From positions 24,911,001 through 24,975,000 of the forward strand of contig NC_061781.1 in the NCBI RefSeq assembly GCF_022458985.1: a stretch of 64,000 bases of DNA. The letters are read 5' to 3'. The stretch comes from Mugil cephalus. Lineage: Eukaryota > Chordata > Actinopteri > Mugiliformes > Mugilidae. Below, in pieces: positions 63,946 through 64,000 of the stretch. The first letter of the stretch is position 1. Each line of letters begins with the position of its first letter. The notes beneath the pieces are model-generated. The model worked only from the letters and a program-made list of their open reading frames with translations, was not told the origin of the DNA and did not search any database. The translations under genes and the position numbers were made by a program.

Positions 63946-64000
63946 CGGGAAACTAGCATCAGTTTGACCAATTCAGGGAAGTGACACATTGTCCATATTT

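Overview
This 64 kb window is vertebrate nuclear DNA, almost certainly from a teleost fish. The genes have many short exons with GT-AG introns. Introns and intergenic DNA are AT-rich, full of microsatellites and degenerate fish-type repeats (MITEs, tRNA-like SINEs, LINE 3' ends). The proteins are clear vertebrate orthologues. The species cannot be named from the sequence alone; a percomorph is a guess.

Six protein-coding loci can be read exon by exon. Left to right: (1) slc35f5, minus strand, about 5.17 kb to beyond the left edge, 5' half only; (2) sympk (symplekin), plus strand, about 6.4-20.06 kb, complete in 26 coding exons; (3) a bacterial-style sugar-1-phosphate nucleotidyltransferase, plus strand, 21.3-23.2 kb, 8 coding exons; (4) asnsd1, minus strand, 26.2-23.4 kb, whose 5' leader encodes the small protein ASDURF in four short exons (28.08-26.23 kb) ending 15 nt before the asnsd1 start; (5) slc40a1 (ferroportin), plus strand, 37.0-46.8 kb, 8 coding exons and a 571-residue protein, with a textbook iron-responsive element in its 5'UTR; (6) wdr75, minus strand, 63.4-50.4 kb, 21 coding exons. 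Summed exon lengths keep the reading frame in every gene; the only ambiguity is the last exon of sympk.

Arrangement: slc35f5 and sympk are divergent over about 1.2 kb. The nucleotidyltransferase and asnsd1 converge, with 172 bp between stop codons and crossing 3'UTRs. asnsd1/asdurf and slc40a1 are head to head across about 8.8 kb of repeat-rich DNA. slc40a1 and wdr75 converge across about 3 kb containing two copies of one MITE. The trio asnsd1-slc40a1-wdr75 matches the neighbours on human 2q32; slc35f5 (human 2q14) and sympk (human chr 19) do not belong to that block in human.

The genes do not form one pathway: nucleotide-sugar or solute transport (slc35f5), mRNA 3'-end processing (sympk), an unassigned nucleotidyltransferase, an asparagine-synthetase-like protein plus a prefoldin-like microprotein, iron export (slc40a1) and ribosome biogenesis (wdr75). 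Best leads: the bicistronic asdurf/asnsd1 transcript, the two-frame last exon of sympk, the nucleotidyltransferase with an ATGA-coupled uORF, and a dispersed element whose two copies carry a YY1-like ATGGCG motif close to transcription starts.
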